From CAUPWF01 sp964367685 (GTDB lineage Bacteria; Bacillota; Clostridia; Lachnospirales; Lachnospiraceae), in contig CAYIYM010000029.1 in assembly GCA_964367685.1 (NCBI GenBank), positions 1-23,684 of the forward strand: DNA of 23,684 nucleotides. Direction: 5' to 3'. The position numbers and the translations under genes are program-made. Every line of letters begins with the position of its first letter. The first letter of the stretch is position 1. Positions 14,863 to 23,570 of the stretch are shown here, piece by piece. The notes beneath the pieces were generated by a model. The model made no database searches and had not been told where the DNA came from. It was given only the letters and a program-made list of their open reading frames with translations.

Positions 14863-15882
14863 ATGCATGATGAAAGAGAACGTAGACGAAGAGCCCAGCT
14901 AAGGCGAGAAAGAGAGAAAAAACGCATTAGAATCTTAAGTATAATTATTGCGATTTTGTTGGCGTCTACAATTGGGTTAGGCATATGGGTATGTGTACTT
15001 CTTAATGGAAAGGCTGAGGATGTAAAGACTGATGAAATAGCAAATAGTACTAAGGTTGAAGCGAGTACGTTAGGAGTTGATACAGGCGAAGCTGATGTAG
15101 CAGAAGCTGATGATTCGACGAGTGATGGAGCCGATACAGAAAGCACGAATGAAACAGATGAAACAAAATCAAATGTCAGACGTGTGGAAAATACAGCAAC
15201 ACCAGACAATCATTTGACAGAGGGGCTTCCTATATGCATGTATCATTTCGTATATGACAAAGAGAACCCACCCGCTCATTTAGATAGTAATTTTATAGAA
15301 CAAGATGCACTTCGTAAAGAAATGCAATACCTAGTGGATAACGACTACTATTTTCCAACATGGGAAGAAGTTAGAGCATATGTAGATGGTGACTTACTGC
15401 TACCTAAGAAAAGTATTGTTTTAACTTTTGATGATGCCGATCAGAGTTTTCTTGATTTAGGAATACCAATCTTAGAAGAGGTTGGAGTTCCAGCTACATC
15501 ATTTGTTATTACAATCTACGATGGACCGAATAAAGTCAAAAACTACGAGAGTCCTTATATTACATATGAATCACATACACATGATATGCATAAAGCAGGT
15601 GGCAGTATTGGGCATGGTGGAATTTTCACAGCTAAGTCAGTAGAAGATGGCGTAAGTGATTTGAAGACATCAATAGAAATATGTGGAAATGGAGATGCAT
15701 TTGCCTATCCATTCGGAGATTATAATGACACGAGTGTTCAAGCAGTAAAAGAGGCAGGATTCCGATGTGCTGTTACAACAGAACCAGGTCGTGTGCAGCC
15801 AGGAGATGATCCATTATTATTGCCAAGAGTACGTATGTCAGAAGGACAGACGTTAGAGTCGTTTATTAATAAAATTAGTTAG
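14863..15882 (+). CDS. Membrane-anchored polysaccharide deacetylase (NodB/CE4 family, PgaB/IcaB-like)
   Basis: This 339-residue extracytoplasmic enzyme is predicted to remove acetyl groups from a cell-surface polysaccharide or peptidoglycan sugar. A very basic cytoplasmic N-terminus (residues 1-23, RERRRRAQLRREREKKR) precedes one membrane helix (about 24-47). An acidic Thr/Ser/Glu linker (about 50-115) leads to the catalytic NodB domain (about 120-335). The metal and catalytic motif is LTFDDADQSF (D190, D191). The histidine pair is H238 and H243 in SHTHDMH, spaced five apart as in PgaB and IcaB rather than four as in many CE4 enzymes. AYPFGDYND and LPRVRM follow. GAGGAA upstream supports the start. 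It lies divergent from a diguanylate cyclase, and a terminator closes it. Confidence 0.88.
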   Translation: MHDERERRRRAQLRREREKKRIRILSIIIAILLASTIGLGIWVCVLLNGKAEDVKTDEIANSTKVEASTLGVDTGEADVAEADDSTSDGADTESTNETDETKSNVRRVENTATPDNHLTEGLPICMYHFVYDKENPPAHLDSNFIEQDALRKEMQYLVDNDYYFPTWEEVRAYVDGDLLLPKKSIVLTFDDADQSFLDLGIPILEEVGVPATSFVITIYDGPNKVKNYESPYITYESHTHDMHKAGGSIGHGGIFTAKSVEDGVSDLKTSIEICGNGDAFAYPFGDYNDTSVQAVKEAGFRCAVTTEPGRVQPGDDPLLLPRVRMSEGQTLESFINKIS

Positions 15883-15940
15883 ATAAAATGTAGCAATGTA
15901 AATAGATATCATAAATAGAAGATATTAGTATATATAATTG

Positions 15941-16002
15941 AAAAGATTATCTGAAATGATTAAATTAGCGATGGGCTAATTGAGTTTTCGATAATCTTTT
16001 TT
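15941..16002 (+). terminator. Terminator after the deacetylase gene
   Basis: An 11-bp perfect stem AAAAGATTATC (15941-15951) / GATAATCTTTT (15990-16000) encloses a loop that itself has an inner hairpin (TTAGC-gatg-GGCTAA). The stem ends in a T6 run. The remaining sequence to 16107 holds only the next gene's promoter. Confidence 0.75.
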
Positions 16003-16067
16003 AATTCTATTTTTGACTGATAATTTGGGGGGATTAGTATTACATATAAATTTGTATTATGATATAC

Positions 16068-16073
16068 TATAAT
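16068..16073 (+). promoter_or_regulatory. Predicted -10 element for the downstream ABC exporter
   Basis: A perfect TATAAT lies 34 bases upstream of the exporter start codon. No good -35 is present at 16-18 bases (TATAAA at 16045-16050), so the promoter may be weak or activator-dependent. Confidence 0.45.
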
Positions 16074-16107
16074 TTGATGAGAAGAGAAATAAAGGGGATT
16101 AAATGTT

Positions 16108-17820
16108 ATGATAAAAAGATTTGTGTCTTATTATAGACCGCATAAGAAGCTATTTATTTTAGACATGTTGTGTGCGTTTGCTGTATCATTCTGTGATTTA
16201 TTTTATCCAATGATTTCAGGGAATATGATTGATGATTATATTCCAAATGGTAACTTGAAATTACTTGTAACTTGGTCAGCTGTTTTGCTCGGGATTTATT
16301 TTTTGAAAGCAGCATTAAACTACTTCATTCAATATTATGGTCATTGTGTAGGTGTACGTATGCAGGCTGATATGCGACGAGATGTGTTTCGCCATATGCA
16401 GAGTCTACCATTCCGCTATTTTGATTCCAATAAAACAGGAACCATTATGTCAAGAATCATTAATGACTTGATGGAAATATCAGAACTTGCACATCATGGT
16501 CCAGAAGATTTGTTTATTTCAGCTGTAATGTTAATTGGAAGTTTCTCATTACTATGTATGATTAATTTACCATTGACTCTCATTTCATTTGCGTTAGTTC
16601 CAATTTTGATTTTCTTTTCCATGAAAATGAGAAATAGAATGTCTCGTGGATTTAAACGTGCAAGAGAAGAGGTTGGAGAGGTAAATGCAAATCTTGAAAA
16701 TAGTATTTCAGGAATTCGTGTATCGAAAGCATTTGCTAATGCGGAGCATGAAGAAGGAAAATTCGCAAAAAGTAATCAAAAATTCATTGATGCAAGGGAA
16801 CACGCATATCGAGTTATGGCAGAATTTTTCTCGGGGACAGCCTTTGTAACTGATGTTATGAATTTAGTTGTATTATGTGGTGGTGGAGTATTTACCTTTT
16901 ATGGCTATATTACAATAGGAGATTTTGTAAAGTATATTCTTTATGTTAATATGTTCCTAACTCCAATCAAGAAACTAATTAACTTTATTGAGCAATATCA
17001 GAATGGAATGACAGGGTTTAAGCGTTTTACGGAAATATTAGATACGCGTCCAGAAGTGGAATCAGAAGATGCGATTGACGTGAAGCATGTAGAGGGAACG
17101 ATTATATTCGATAATGTTGGGTTTAACTACGACGATAATAAGGATGTATTAAGCGGAATTAATTTGACTATTGAGAAGGGGACAAGTGTTGCCTTCGTTG
17201 GACCATCGGGTGGTGGAAAGACTTCACTATGTCAATTAATACCAAGGTTTTATGATATAAATGAAGGAAAGATAACAATTGACGGAATTGATGTTCGCGA
17301 TTTTACACTTGAATCATTGAGAAATAAAATTGGATTTGTGCAGCAAGATGTATTTTTATTTGGCGGATCTATTTACGATAATATTTCTTATGGCAAACTT
17401 GATGCAACAAGAGAAGAGATAATAGCGGCAGCAAAGCTCGCAAATGTGCATGATTTTATTCAAGATTTAGAAGATGGATATGACACTTATATTGGAGAGC
17501 GTGGAGTAAAGTTGTCAGGTGGTCAAAAGCAACGTTTATCGATTGCAAGGCTGATACTTAAGAATCCAGCGATATTGATTCTAGACGAAGCTACTTCGGC
17601 ATTAGACAATACGACAGAGCAAATTATTCAAGAAGCTTTAGATACATTAAGTGTAGGAAAGACTACACTTGTAGTTGCCCATAGATTATCAACGATCAAA
17701 AATGTTGATAAAATAGTGGTGCTGACAACGAATGGAATTGAAGAACAAGGGAATCACGAAGAGTTACTTCAATTAAATGGAATTTATGCAGGACTTTATA
17801 ATGCTCAATTTAAAAACTAA
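16108..17820 (+). CDS. Homodimer-type ABC exporter (MsbA/BmrA-like half-transporter)
   Basis: This 570-residue half-transporter has six membrane helices in about residues 1-310 and a C-terminal ATPase domain. All motifs are canonical: Walker A GPSGGGKTS (365-373), signature LSGGQKQR (469-476), Walker B ILDEATSALD with E494, and H525 in VVAHRLST. Because both composite sites would be complete and no partner gene is adjacent, it should work as a homodimer. That distinguishes it from the pair at 9082-12609. Coupling-helix and X-loop sequences (YIGERGVKLSGGQ) are typical of multidrug or lipid exporters. It is preceded by its own -10 element and followed immediately by a tandem repeat array. The substrate cannot be inferred. 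Confidence 0.9.
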   Translation: MIKRFVSYYRPHKKLFILDMLCAFAVSFCDLFYPMISGNMIDDYIPNGNLKLLVTWSAVLLGIYFLKAALNYFIQYYGHCVGVRMQADMRRDVFRHMQSLPFRYFDSNKTGTIMSRIINDLMEISELAHHGPEDLFISAVMLIGSFSLLCMINLPLTLISFALVPILIFFSMKMRNRMSRGFKRAREEVGEVNANLENSISGIRVSKAFANAEHEEGKFAKSNQKFIDAREHAYRVMAEFFSGTAFVTDVMNLVVLCGGGVFTFYGYITIGDFVKYILYVNMFLTPIKKLINFIEQYQNGMTGFKRFTEILDTRPEVESEDAIDVKHVEGTIIFDNVGFNYDDNKDVLSGINLTIEKGTSVAFVGPSGGGKTSLCQLIPRFYDINEGKITIDGIDVRDFTLESLRNKIGFVQQDVFLFGGSIYDNISYGKLDATREEIIAAAKLANVHDFIQDLEDGYDTYIGERGVKLSGGQKQRLSIARLILKNPAILILDEATSALDNTTEQIIQEALDTLSVGKTTLVVAHRLSTIKNVDKIVVLTTNGIEEQGNHEELLQLNGIYAGLYNAQFKN

Positions 17821-17821
17821 G

Positions 17822-18071
17822 AAGGTATCTTAAACAAAACCAATAAGGTATCTTAAAACAAAATCAAGAAGGTATCNNNNNNNNNNNNNNNNNNNNNNNN
17901 NNNNNNNNNNNNNNNNNNNNNNNNNNNNNNNNNNNNNNNNNNNNNNNNNNNNNNNNNNNNNNNNNNNNNNNNNNNNAAGGTATCTTAAACAAAACCAATA
18001 AGGTATCTTAAAACAAAATCAAGAAGGTATCTTAAAACAAAATCAAGAAGGTATCTTAAAACAAAATCAAG
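17822..18071 (+). repeat. Tandem array of 23/24-bp units, interrupted by an assembly gap
   Basis: Units begin AAGGTATCTT. Two variants occur: a 23-bp form ending CAAAACCAAT (17822-17844 and 17977-17999) and a 24-bp form ending CAAAATCAAG (17845-17868, and three in a row at 18000-18071). A partial unit borders the gap on the left. At least seven units are visible and the real number is unknown. The array is noncoding (each unit has an in-frame TAA in the AAG frame). It fills the whole interval between the exporter and holA, ending 13 bases before the holA start. Every unit junction contains AAGG or AAGAAGG, similar to the holA ribosome binding site. Confidence 0.95.
17877..17976. other. Assembly gap (100 N) inside the tandem array
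   Basis: Exactly 100 N is a placeholder length, so the true size of the array is not known. Both flanks are the same repeat, which explains why the assembly broke. Confidence 0.97.
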
Positions 18072-18084
18072 AAGGAAATTGTAA

Positions 18085-19065
18085 ATGAAAGGCTTAAATG
18101 AAGATTTGAAAAATGGCCAGTTCAGCACCATTTATTTACTATATGGAGATGAAAGCTATTTAAAGAAAATGTATAAAGATCGTTTGACAAAAGGTATTAT
18201 GGGCGACGGTGATCAGATGAATTACAATTATTTCGAGGGAAAAGGAATCAATACCAATGAACTTATTGATATTGGGGAGACATTACCTTTCTTTGCGCCT
18301 AGAAGATTAATTGTTATTGAAAATAGTGGTTTTTTCAAAAATGCAAATGTTGAATTGGCCGAATATTTACGAGACTTGCCTGAAACGACATATTTTCTAT
18401 TCATAGAAAATGAAGTAGATAAACGAGGGAAAATGTTTAAATCTGTAAAAGATAAGGGGCGTATTGTTGAATTAGGAACGCAGGATTTACAGACTTTAAC
18501 TCGTTGGGTGGCTTCTCTTATAAAGAAAGAAAACAAGAAGGTGGAGGAGAAGACGGTTCGCTTCTTAATTGAGAAAGTAGGAGAGGACATGCAACGCTTA
18601 CAAGGGGAATTGGAAAAACTAATTTCTTACACCTATGGAAATGATGTAATAACTATGGCTGATGTAGATGCAATTTGTGTGACACAGATATCGAATCAAA
18701 TATTTGATATGGTCAACGCCGTGGCAGATAAGCGCCAAAAACAGGCACTCGAATATTACTATGAGCTACTAGCACTAAAAGAGCCGCCGATGCGAATTCT
18801 GTTTCTGTTAGCAAGACAGTTTCGAATCTTATATCAGGTTAAATCATATGATGGAAAAGGTTATTCTAACAAGGAAATTGCAAGCAAGCTTGGGATACAA
18901 CCATTTATCGTGACAAAATGTACATCACAAGCGAGACGGTTTAGTTTGCCACTCCTACGTTCCATTGTAGAAGATGCAGTAGAGACGGAACAAGCCGTGA
19001 AAACAGGACGTTTGACAGACAAGTTAGGGGTAGAACTTTTTATTGTAAAATATAGTATGGCATGA
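18085..19065 (+). CDS. holA: DNA polymerase III delta subunit
   Basis: This 326-residue clamp-loader subunit opens the beta sliding clamp during replication as part of the DnaX complex. The N-terminal AAA+-like fold begins with the family-typical STIYLLYGDESYLKKMY. It continues with IDIGETLPFFAPRRLIVIEN, YFLFIENEVDKRGKMFK and LVEKVGEDMQRLQGELEKL-like residues (IEKVGEDMQRLQGELEKL). The C-terminal collar domain has ALEYYYELLALKEPPMRILFLLARQFRILYQ and TGRLTDKLGVELFIVKYS. The length is normal. The start has AAGAAGGAAA ahead, just after the repeat array. It is the first of three housekeeping genes here. rpsT, which often follows holA in Firmicutes, is missing. Confidence 0.93.
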   Translation: MKGLNEDLKNGQFSTIYLLYGDESYLKKMYKDRLTKGIMGDGDQMNYNYFEGKGINTNELIDIGETLPFFAPRRLIVIENSGFFKNANVELAEYLRDLPETTYFLFIENEVDKRGKMFKSVKDKGRIVELGTQDLQTLTRWVASLIKKENKKVEEKTVRFLIEKVGEDMQRLQGELEKLISYTYGNDVITMADVDAICVTQISNQIFDMVNAVADKRQKQALEYYYELLALKEPPMRILFLLARQFRILYQVKSYDGKGYSNKEIASKLGIQPFIVTKCTSQARRFSLPLLRSIVEDAVETEQAVKTGRLTDKLGVELFIVKYSMA

Positions 19066-19106
19066 TAAAATATATAGCAGACTGCAAACAATTGGAGGAA
19101 GACTAA

Positions 19107-20921
19107 ATGTCAGTAATAGATCAACAACACATTCGTAATTTTTGTATTATAGCCCATATTGATCATGGGAAATCTACATTAGCGGATCGTATTATAGAAA
19201 AAACAGGCTTATTAACAAGCCGTGAAATGCAATCTCAGGTTCTAGATAATATGGATCTTGAAAGAGAGCGTGGAATTACAATTAAAGCTCAAACAGTGCG
19301 TATTGTATATAAAGCTAACAATGGCGAAGAGTATGTATTTAACTTGATTGATACACCTGGACATGTGGATTTTAACTATGAAGTATCAAGAAGTTTGGCA
19401 GCATGCGATGGTGCTATTTTAGTAGTAGATGCAGCGCAAGGCGTAGAAGCGCAAACATTAGCAAATGTTTACCTAGCATTAGATCATGAATTAGATGTAA
19501 TGCCAGTAATTAATAAAATCGATTTACCAAGTGCCGAGCCACAAAGAGTAATCGATGAAGTTGAAGATATTATTGGAATCGAAGCACAAGATGCGCCTAG
19601 GATTTCAGCAAAAACTGGGTTGAATATTGAAGAAGTATTAGAGCAGATTGTAGCTAAAATCCCAGCTCCAGTAGGTGATGCAAATGCGCCACTTCAAGCC
19701 CTGATTTTCGACTCATTATATGATGCCTACAAAGGGGTTATCGTATTTTGTCGTGTAAAAGAAGGAAAAATGAGCAAAGGTACTCATATCAAGTTCATGG
19801 CAACAGGTGCTACTGCAGAAATCGTTGAAGTTGGTACATTTGGAGCTGGACAATTCATTCCGACTGATGAATTAAGTGCTGGAATGGTAGGATATGTAAC
19901 TGCAAGTTTGAAAAATGTAAAGGACACACGTGTGGGTGATACAATCACAACTGTGGAAAATCCTTGTAGTGAGCCTCTTCCTGGGTATAAGAAGGTAAAT
20001 CCAATGGTTTATTGTGGATTGTATCCTGCTGATGGAGCAAAATATCAAGATTTACGTGATGCATTAGAGAAATTACAGTTAAATGATGCAGCACTTCAAT
20101 TTGAACCAGAAACATCAATCGCACTTGGATTTGGATTCCGATGCGGATTCTTAGGTTTATTACACCTTGAAATTATTCAAGAACGTTTGGAAAGAGAATA
20201 CAATCTAGATCTTGTAACTACCGCACCTGGGGTTATTTACAAAGTATATAAAACCAAGGGTGAAATGATTGAGTTAACAAATCCATCAAATCTACCAGAA
20301 CCAACTGAGATTGATTATATGGAAGAGCCAATGGTAAAAGCAGAAATCATGGTCACTTCTGAATTTATTGGTGCAATCATGGATTTATGTCAAGAGCGCC
20401 GTGGTGAATATCAAGGTATGGAATTTATTGAAGAGACAAGAGCAGTTCTTCGTTATCATCTTCCATTAAATGAAATTATTTATGATTTCTTTGATGCTCT
20501 AAAATCTCGATCAAGAGGATATGCGTCATTTGATTACGAAATGCTAGGATATCAAAGATCGAAATTAGACAAGTTAGATATTCTTATTAATAAAGAAGAA
20601 GTGGATGCGCTTTCATTCATCGTACATGCTTCGACAGCATATGATCGAGGAAAGAGAATGTGTGAAAAGTTGAAAGATGAAATTCCACGTCAATTATTTG
20701 AAATTCCAATTCAAGCAGCAATTGGAAGTAAGGTAATTGCTCGTACAACTGTGAAGGCAATGAGAAAAGACGTACTTGCGAAATGCTATGGTGGAGATAT
20801 TTCTCGTAAGCGTAAACTTCTTGATAAGCAAAAAGAAGGTAAGAAACGTATGAGACAAATTGGAAATGTAGAAATTCCGCAAAAAGCATTCATGAGCGTT
20901 CTGAAATTGGATGATAGATAA
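19107..20921 (+). CDS. lepA: Elongation factor 4 (LepA), translational GTPase
   Basis: This 604-residue ribosome-associated GTPase acts on stalled or pre-translocation ribosomes. It is full length and has the G motifs AHIDHGKST (16-24), DTPGHVDFNYEVSRSLAACD and NKIDLPSAEP. The LepA-specific C-terminal domain is present (FDALKSRSRGYASFDYEMLG, RKDVLAKCYGGDISRKRKLL, KQKEGKKRMRQIGNVEIPQKAF). TTGGAGG sits ahead of the ATG. It lies 41 bases after holA and its end overlaps the start of hemW by 11 bases, so the three genes are probably one operon. Confidence 0.97.
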   Translation: MSVIDQQHIRNFCIIAHIDHGKSTLADRIIEKTGLLTSREMQSQVLDNMDLERERGITIKAQTVRIVYKANNGEEYVFNLIDTPGHVDFNYEVSRSLAACDGAILVVDAAQGVEAQTLANVYLALDHELDVMPVINKIDLPSAEPQRVIDEVEDIIGIEAQDAPRISAKTGLNIEEVLEQIVAKIPAPVGDANAPLQALIFDSLYDAYKGVIVFCRVKEGKMSKGTHIKFMATGATAEIVEVGTFGAGQFIPTDELSAGMVGYVTASLKNVKDTRVGDTITTVENPCSEPLPGYKKVNPMVYCGLYPADGAKYQDLRDALEKLQLNDAALQFEPETSIALGFGFRCGFLGLLHLEIIQERLEREYNLDLVTTAPGVIYKVYKTKGEMIELTNPSNLPEPTEIDYMEEPMVKAEIMVTSEFIGAIMDLCQERRGEYQGMEFIEETRAVLRYHLPLNEIIYDFFDALKSRSRGYASFDYEMLGYQRSKLDKLDILINKEEVDALSFIVHASTAYDRGKRMCEKLKDEIPRQLFEIPIQAAIGSKVIARTTVKAMRKDVLAKCYGGDISRKRKLLDKQKEGKKRMRQIGNVEIPQKAFMSVLKLDDR

Positions 20922-22289
20922 TATGAAAAAATTACAAGCACAAACAATAGGATGTAACAACTTAAAACTTTATATACACATACCTTTTTGTGTGAAAAAA
21001 TGCGCTTATTGTGATTTCTTGTCTTTCGAGAAGTCACAACAAGAACATGAGGCATATGTAAATGCACTTTTAAATGAGATTAAAACATTTGAAGGTGCAT
21101 TTCCTTCTTCTGCCGTAAATAGTATATTTTTCGGTGGTGGAACTCCCTCTGCAATTTCCGAGGAATTATTTGTGGCGATTATGAATCAATTGAAATGTAC
21201 ATTTCAAATTGAAGAAGATGCTGAAATCACAGTAGAAGTGAACCCAGGAACAGCAAGTCTTGAGAAATTCATAGTCTACAATTTGGCAGGTGTCAATCGT
21301 TTAAGTATTGGATTACAAGCAACAAATGATGAGGAATTAAAAGCGTTAGGGCGAATTCACAACTATGCAACATTCATATCAACGTATAACAATGCTCGAA
21401 GAGCAGGATTTAAGAATATAAATGTAGATTTAATTACTGCAATACCGAATCAAACACTATCCTCATGGGAAGAAACCTTAGATCGCATTTTACAACTCTC
21501 ACCAGAACATATCTCTGCCTATAGCTTGATAATTGAAGAAGGCACTCCATTTTACGAAGCCTTTGATGAATTAGAAACATTGTTGCCATCAGAGAAAGAA
21601 GAACGGGCGATGTATCATTTAACAAAAAGCAAATTGGCAGCAGCTGGTTATGAACGTTACGAAACCTCCAATTATGCGAAGCAAGGATATGAATGCAGGC
21701 ACAACCTAGGGTATTGGGAGCGGGATAATTATCTAGGATTAGGACTTGGTTCTGCATCACTATTGGATAATGTTCGCTACAGCAATACAAGTGATTATCA
21801 AGAATATATAGAAAAACTAAGTAGNNNNNNNNNNNNNNNNNNNNNNNNNNNNNNNNNNNNNNNNNNNNNNNNNNNNNNNNNNNNNNNNNNNNNNNNNNNN
21901 NNNNNNNNNNNNNNNNNNNNNNNNGCGAGAATAGTTTGAATTCTGTGTGTAAAATGGAAGAAGTATTGACAAGAGTACAACAAATGGAAGAATTTATGTT
22001 TCTTGGATTACGTAAAATCAAAGGTGTGAGTACACAGAAATTTTATGAAACATTTGGCGTGAAACTAGAAGAGATTTATGGAGATAAATTAGAAATGCTT
22101 CTAGAAAAGAAATTAATAGAAAAGAATTCGATAGCGTCGAAGATAGTTGAAGAGATTAAAGGTATTGGAGAAATCGGAGATAATGAAGAAATCAGAGATA
22201 ATGAAGAAATCGGAGAAGCATATATCGCTTTGACAGAAAAAGGAATTGATTTAAGTAATACTGTCCTAGCAGAATTTCTTATAGACTAG
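20911..22289 (+). CDS. hemW: HemW-like radical SAM heme chaperone, interrupted by an assembly gap
   Basis: The 304 residues before the gap carry the radical SAM cluster motif CVKKCAYC (C27, C31, C34), FFGGGTPSAI, EVNPGTAS, NRLSIGLQATNDEELKALGR and YETSNYAKQGYECRHNLGYW. These match HemW, formerly called HemN-like. The 120 residues after the gap (from about 21927) carry the family C-terminus MEEFMFLGLRKIKGVS and TEKGIDLSN. The two parts are in different frames only because the 100 N length is arbitrary. The gap falls in the variable linker before MEEFMFLGLR. An 18-bp tandem repeat adds acidic residues near the C-terminus. ATG 20911 overlaps lepA; ATG 20923 (MKKLQAQ) is an equally plausible start, as neither has a strong ribosome binding site. 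HemW transfers heme and lacks coproporphyrinogen oxidase activity. Confidence 0.9.
21825..21924. other. Assembly gap (100 N) inside hemW
   Basis: This is a placeholder-length gap. It separates EYIEKLS from ENSLNSVCKMEEV in the protein, a poorly conserved linker. The flanks show no repeat, so the cause of the break is not visible. Confidence 0.97.
22170..22216 (+). repeat. In-frame 18-bp tandem repeat in the hemW 3' end
   Basis: Units start GAAATC(G/A)GAGATAATGAA at 22170 and 22188, with a third partial unit from 22206. They encode EIGDNE / EIRDNE / EIGEA in the loop before the conserved LTEKGIDLSN. The length is a multiple of three, so copy-number change would keep the frame. Confidence 0.9.
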
Positions 22290-22334
22290 TAATCACTTAA
22301 GATACAATTCCTTCATACTTTTTAAAATTGTTAT

Positions 22335-22892
22335 TTATAACTTAAATATAATACCTAACACACCACCTAGTGCTACCCATACCAATGGGTGGCATTTTTT
22401 GAAGTACTTTAGATTGATGCATACTAGAATAATAAGGCATAATCCAATATTGGTTAAATCTGGAGTTAGAGAATTGTTATCCTTTAAAACAAATAGTGAG
22501 AGTTTACATAATTCAATTACGGCAAATAAAATTAATGCAGATACTGTTGGGCGAATCCCTTTGAAAACTGCCTTCACATACTTATTATCATTGAAGTTTT
22601 TCATAAATTGTGCAATAAGCATAATAATGATTAGAGATGGAAGAACTAAAGACAGAGGAGCAACAATAGCACCCAATAATCCTCCAGCTTGATAACCAGC
22701 ATAGGTGGCCATATTAATTCCGACAGGACCAGGAGTACTCTGACTTATTGCAACAAAATTAGCAAATTCGCTTGTAGTATACCAATCATATCTAGTGGTT
22801 AATTCAATAAGAAATGGAACAGTAGCCATTCCACCGCCCATAGCGAACAAACCGATTTTGAAGAATTCAATAAATAAATAGAAGTAGACCAT
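22335..22892 (-). CDS. Half-size chromate transporter (CHR family), second gene of the pair
   Basis: This 185-residue membrane protein has about five or six hydrophobic segments. The CHR-family N-terminal motif is FFKIGLFAMGGGMATVPFL, followed by FVAISQSTPGPVGINMATYA. GGAGGTAAA upstream sets the start, which shares one base with the previous gene's stop (TAATG). CHR proteins of about 180 residues usually function as pairs of different subunits with opposite membrane orientation. Characterised ones export chromate, but most members lack a tested substrate, so the name should be read as a family label. It converges on hemW with a 45-base gap. Confidence 0.88.
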   Translation of the reverse strand: MVYFYLFIEFFKIGLFAMGGGMATVPFLIELTTRYDWYTTSEFANFVAISQSTPGPVGINMATYAGYQAGGLLGAIVAPLSLVLPSLIIIMLIAQFMKNFNDNKYVKAVFKGIRPTVSALILFAVIELCKLSLFVLKDNNSLTPDLTNIGLCLIILVCINLKYFKKCHPLVWVALGGVLGIIFKL

Positions 22893-23431
22893 TAATTTTT
22901 ACCTCCAAATCGTTCCATTAATAGACCAGCTGTAGCTGCGATTATAATAAGGAATATTGTAGAAATGGATATAAAGAATGACAAAATTAGTGTAAGCGCA
23001 AAAAGAGAAACACTAAATAGGTTTCTAACATTTTTCTTTGTCATTTCAATTACTGTATGAAGTAACAAGGCACATACAGTTATTCTTATTCCGGCAAAGG
23101 CGTGCAACACCAACGGCACATCCATGAATTGTTGTAACACACTTGCTATTAAAATAATGATGATAAGCGAAGGTGTGATTTCTCCCATAGTAGCAGAGAT
23201 AGCACCAAGTACACCAGCCCTCTGATAGCCAATATATGTTGCTGTATTAATTGCAATAATTCCTGGTGTACATTGCCCAATAGCGTAAATATTAAGCATT
23301 TCTTCTTCGTCAATCCATTTGTGCTTATCAACCACTTCGAATTTCAGCATTGGTAACATTGCATACCCACCTCCAAAGGTGAATAAGCCGATGCGAAAAA
23401 AGCTAGCATATAGATAATATAGTTCTTTCAT
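22892..23431 (-). CDS. Half-size chromate transporter (CHR family), first gene of the pair
   Basis: This 179-residue membrane protein is homologous to its downstream partner. It has FFRIGLFTFGGGYAMLPML near the N-terminus, IYAIGQCTPGIIAINTATYI, and about five further hydrophobic stretches. The ATG at 23431 is chosen because GAGG lies nine bases upstream; in-frame ATGs up to 23452 are less well placed. It is the first gene of a two-gene leftward operon with a one-base overlap, consistent with equimolar production of a two-subunit transporter. The transported anion is not determined by sequence. Confidence 0.88.
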   Translation of the reverse strand: MKELYYLYASFFRIGLFTFGGGYAMLPMLKFEVVDKHKWIDEEEMLNIYAIGQCTPGIIAINTATYIGYQRAGVLGAISATMGEITPSLIIIILIASVLQQFMDVPLVLHAFAGIRITVCALLLHTVIEMTKKNVRNLFSVSLFALTLILSFFISISTIFLIIIAATAGLLMERFGGKN

Positions 23432-23463
23432 AATTAGTAACCTCATTTTCATATTTGTGCTAT

Positions 23464-23472
23464 ATTATACCA
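23464..23472 (-). promoter_or_regulatory. Predicted extended -10 promoter of the CHR pair
   Basis: On the minus strand the sequence reads TGGTATAAT, an extended -10 with a perfect hexamer, about 33 bases before the first CHR start codon. The -35 region is poor (TTATAT at 17 bases), as expected for extended -10 promoters. Confidence 0.6.
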
Positions 23473-23570
23473 CAGAAAAACATTGAATATAAATTTCTAC
23501 TAGAGAAAAATTAAAATATGAGGAAACAAGTAGTTAGGGCGAACAAGAAAAAGCAAATAACAGACCAAAG

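Noticed and set aside
14811..15209. 132-codon reverse frame over the deacetylase N-terminus
   Set aside because: It is antisense to the low-complexity linker of a well-supported gene; the Ser/Ala-rich translation is an artefact of that linker.
17822..18071. CRISPR array
   Set aside because: The units are directly adjacent with no unique spacers, and no cas gene is nearby.
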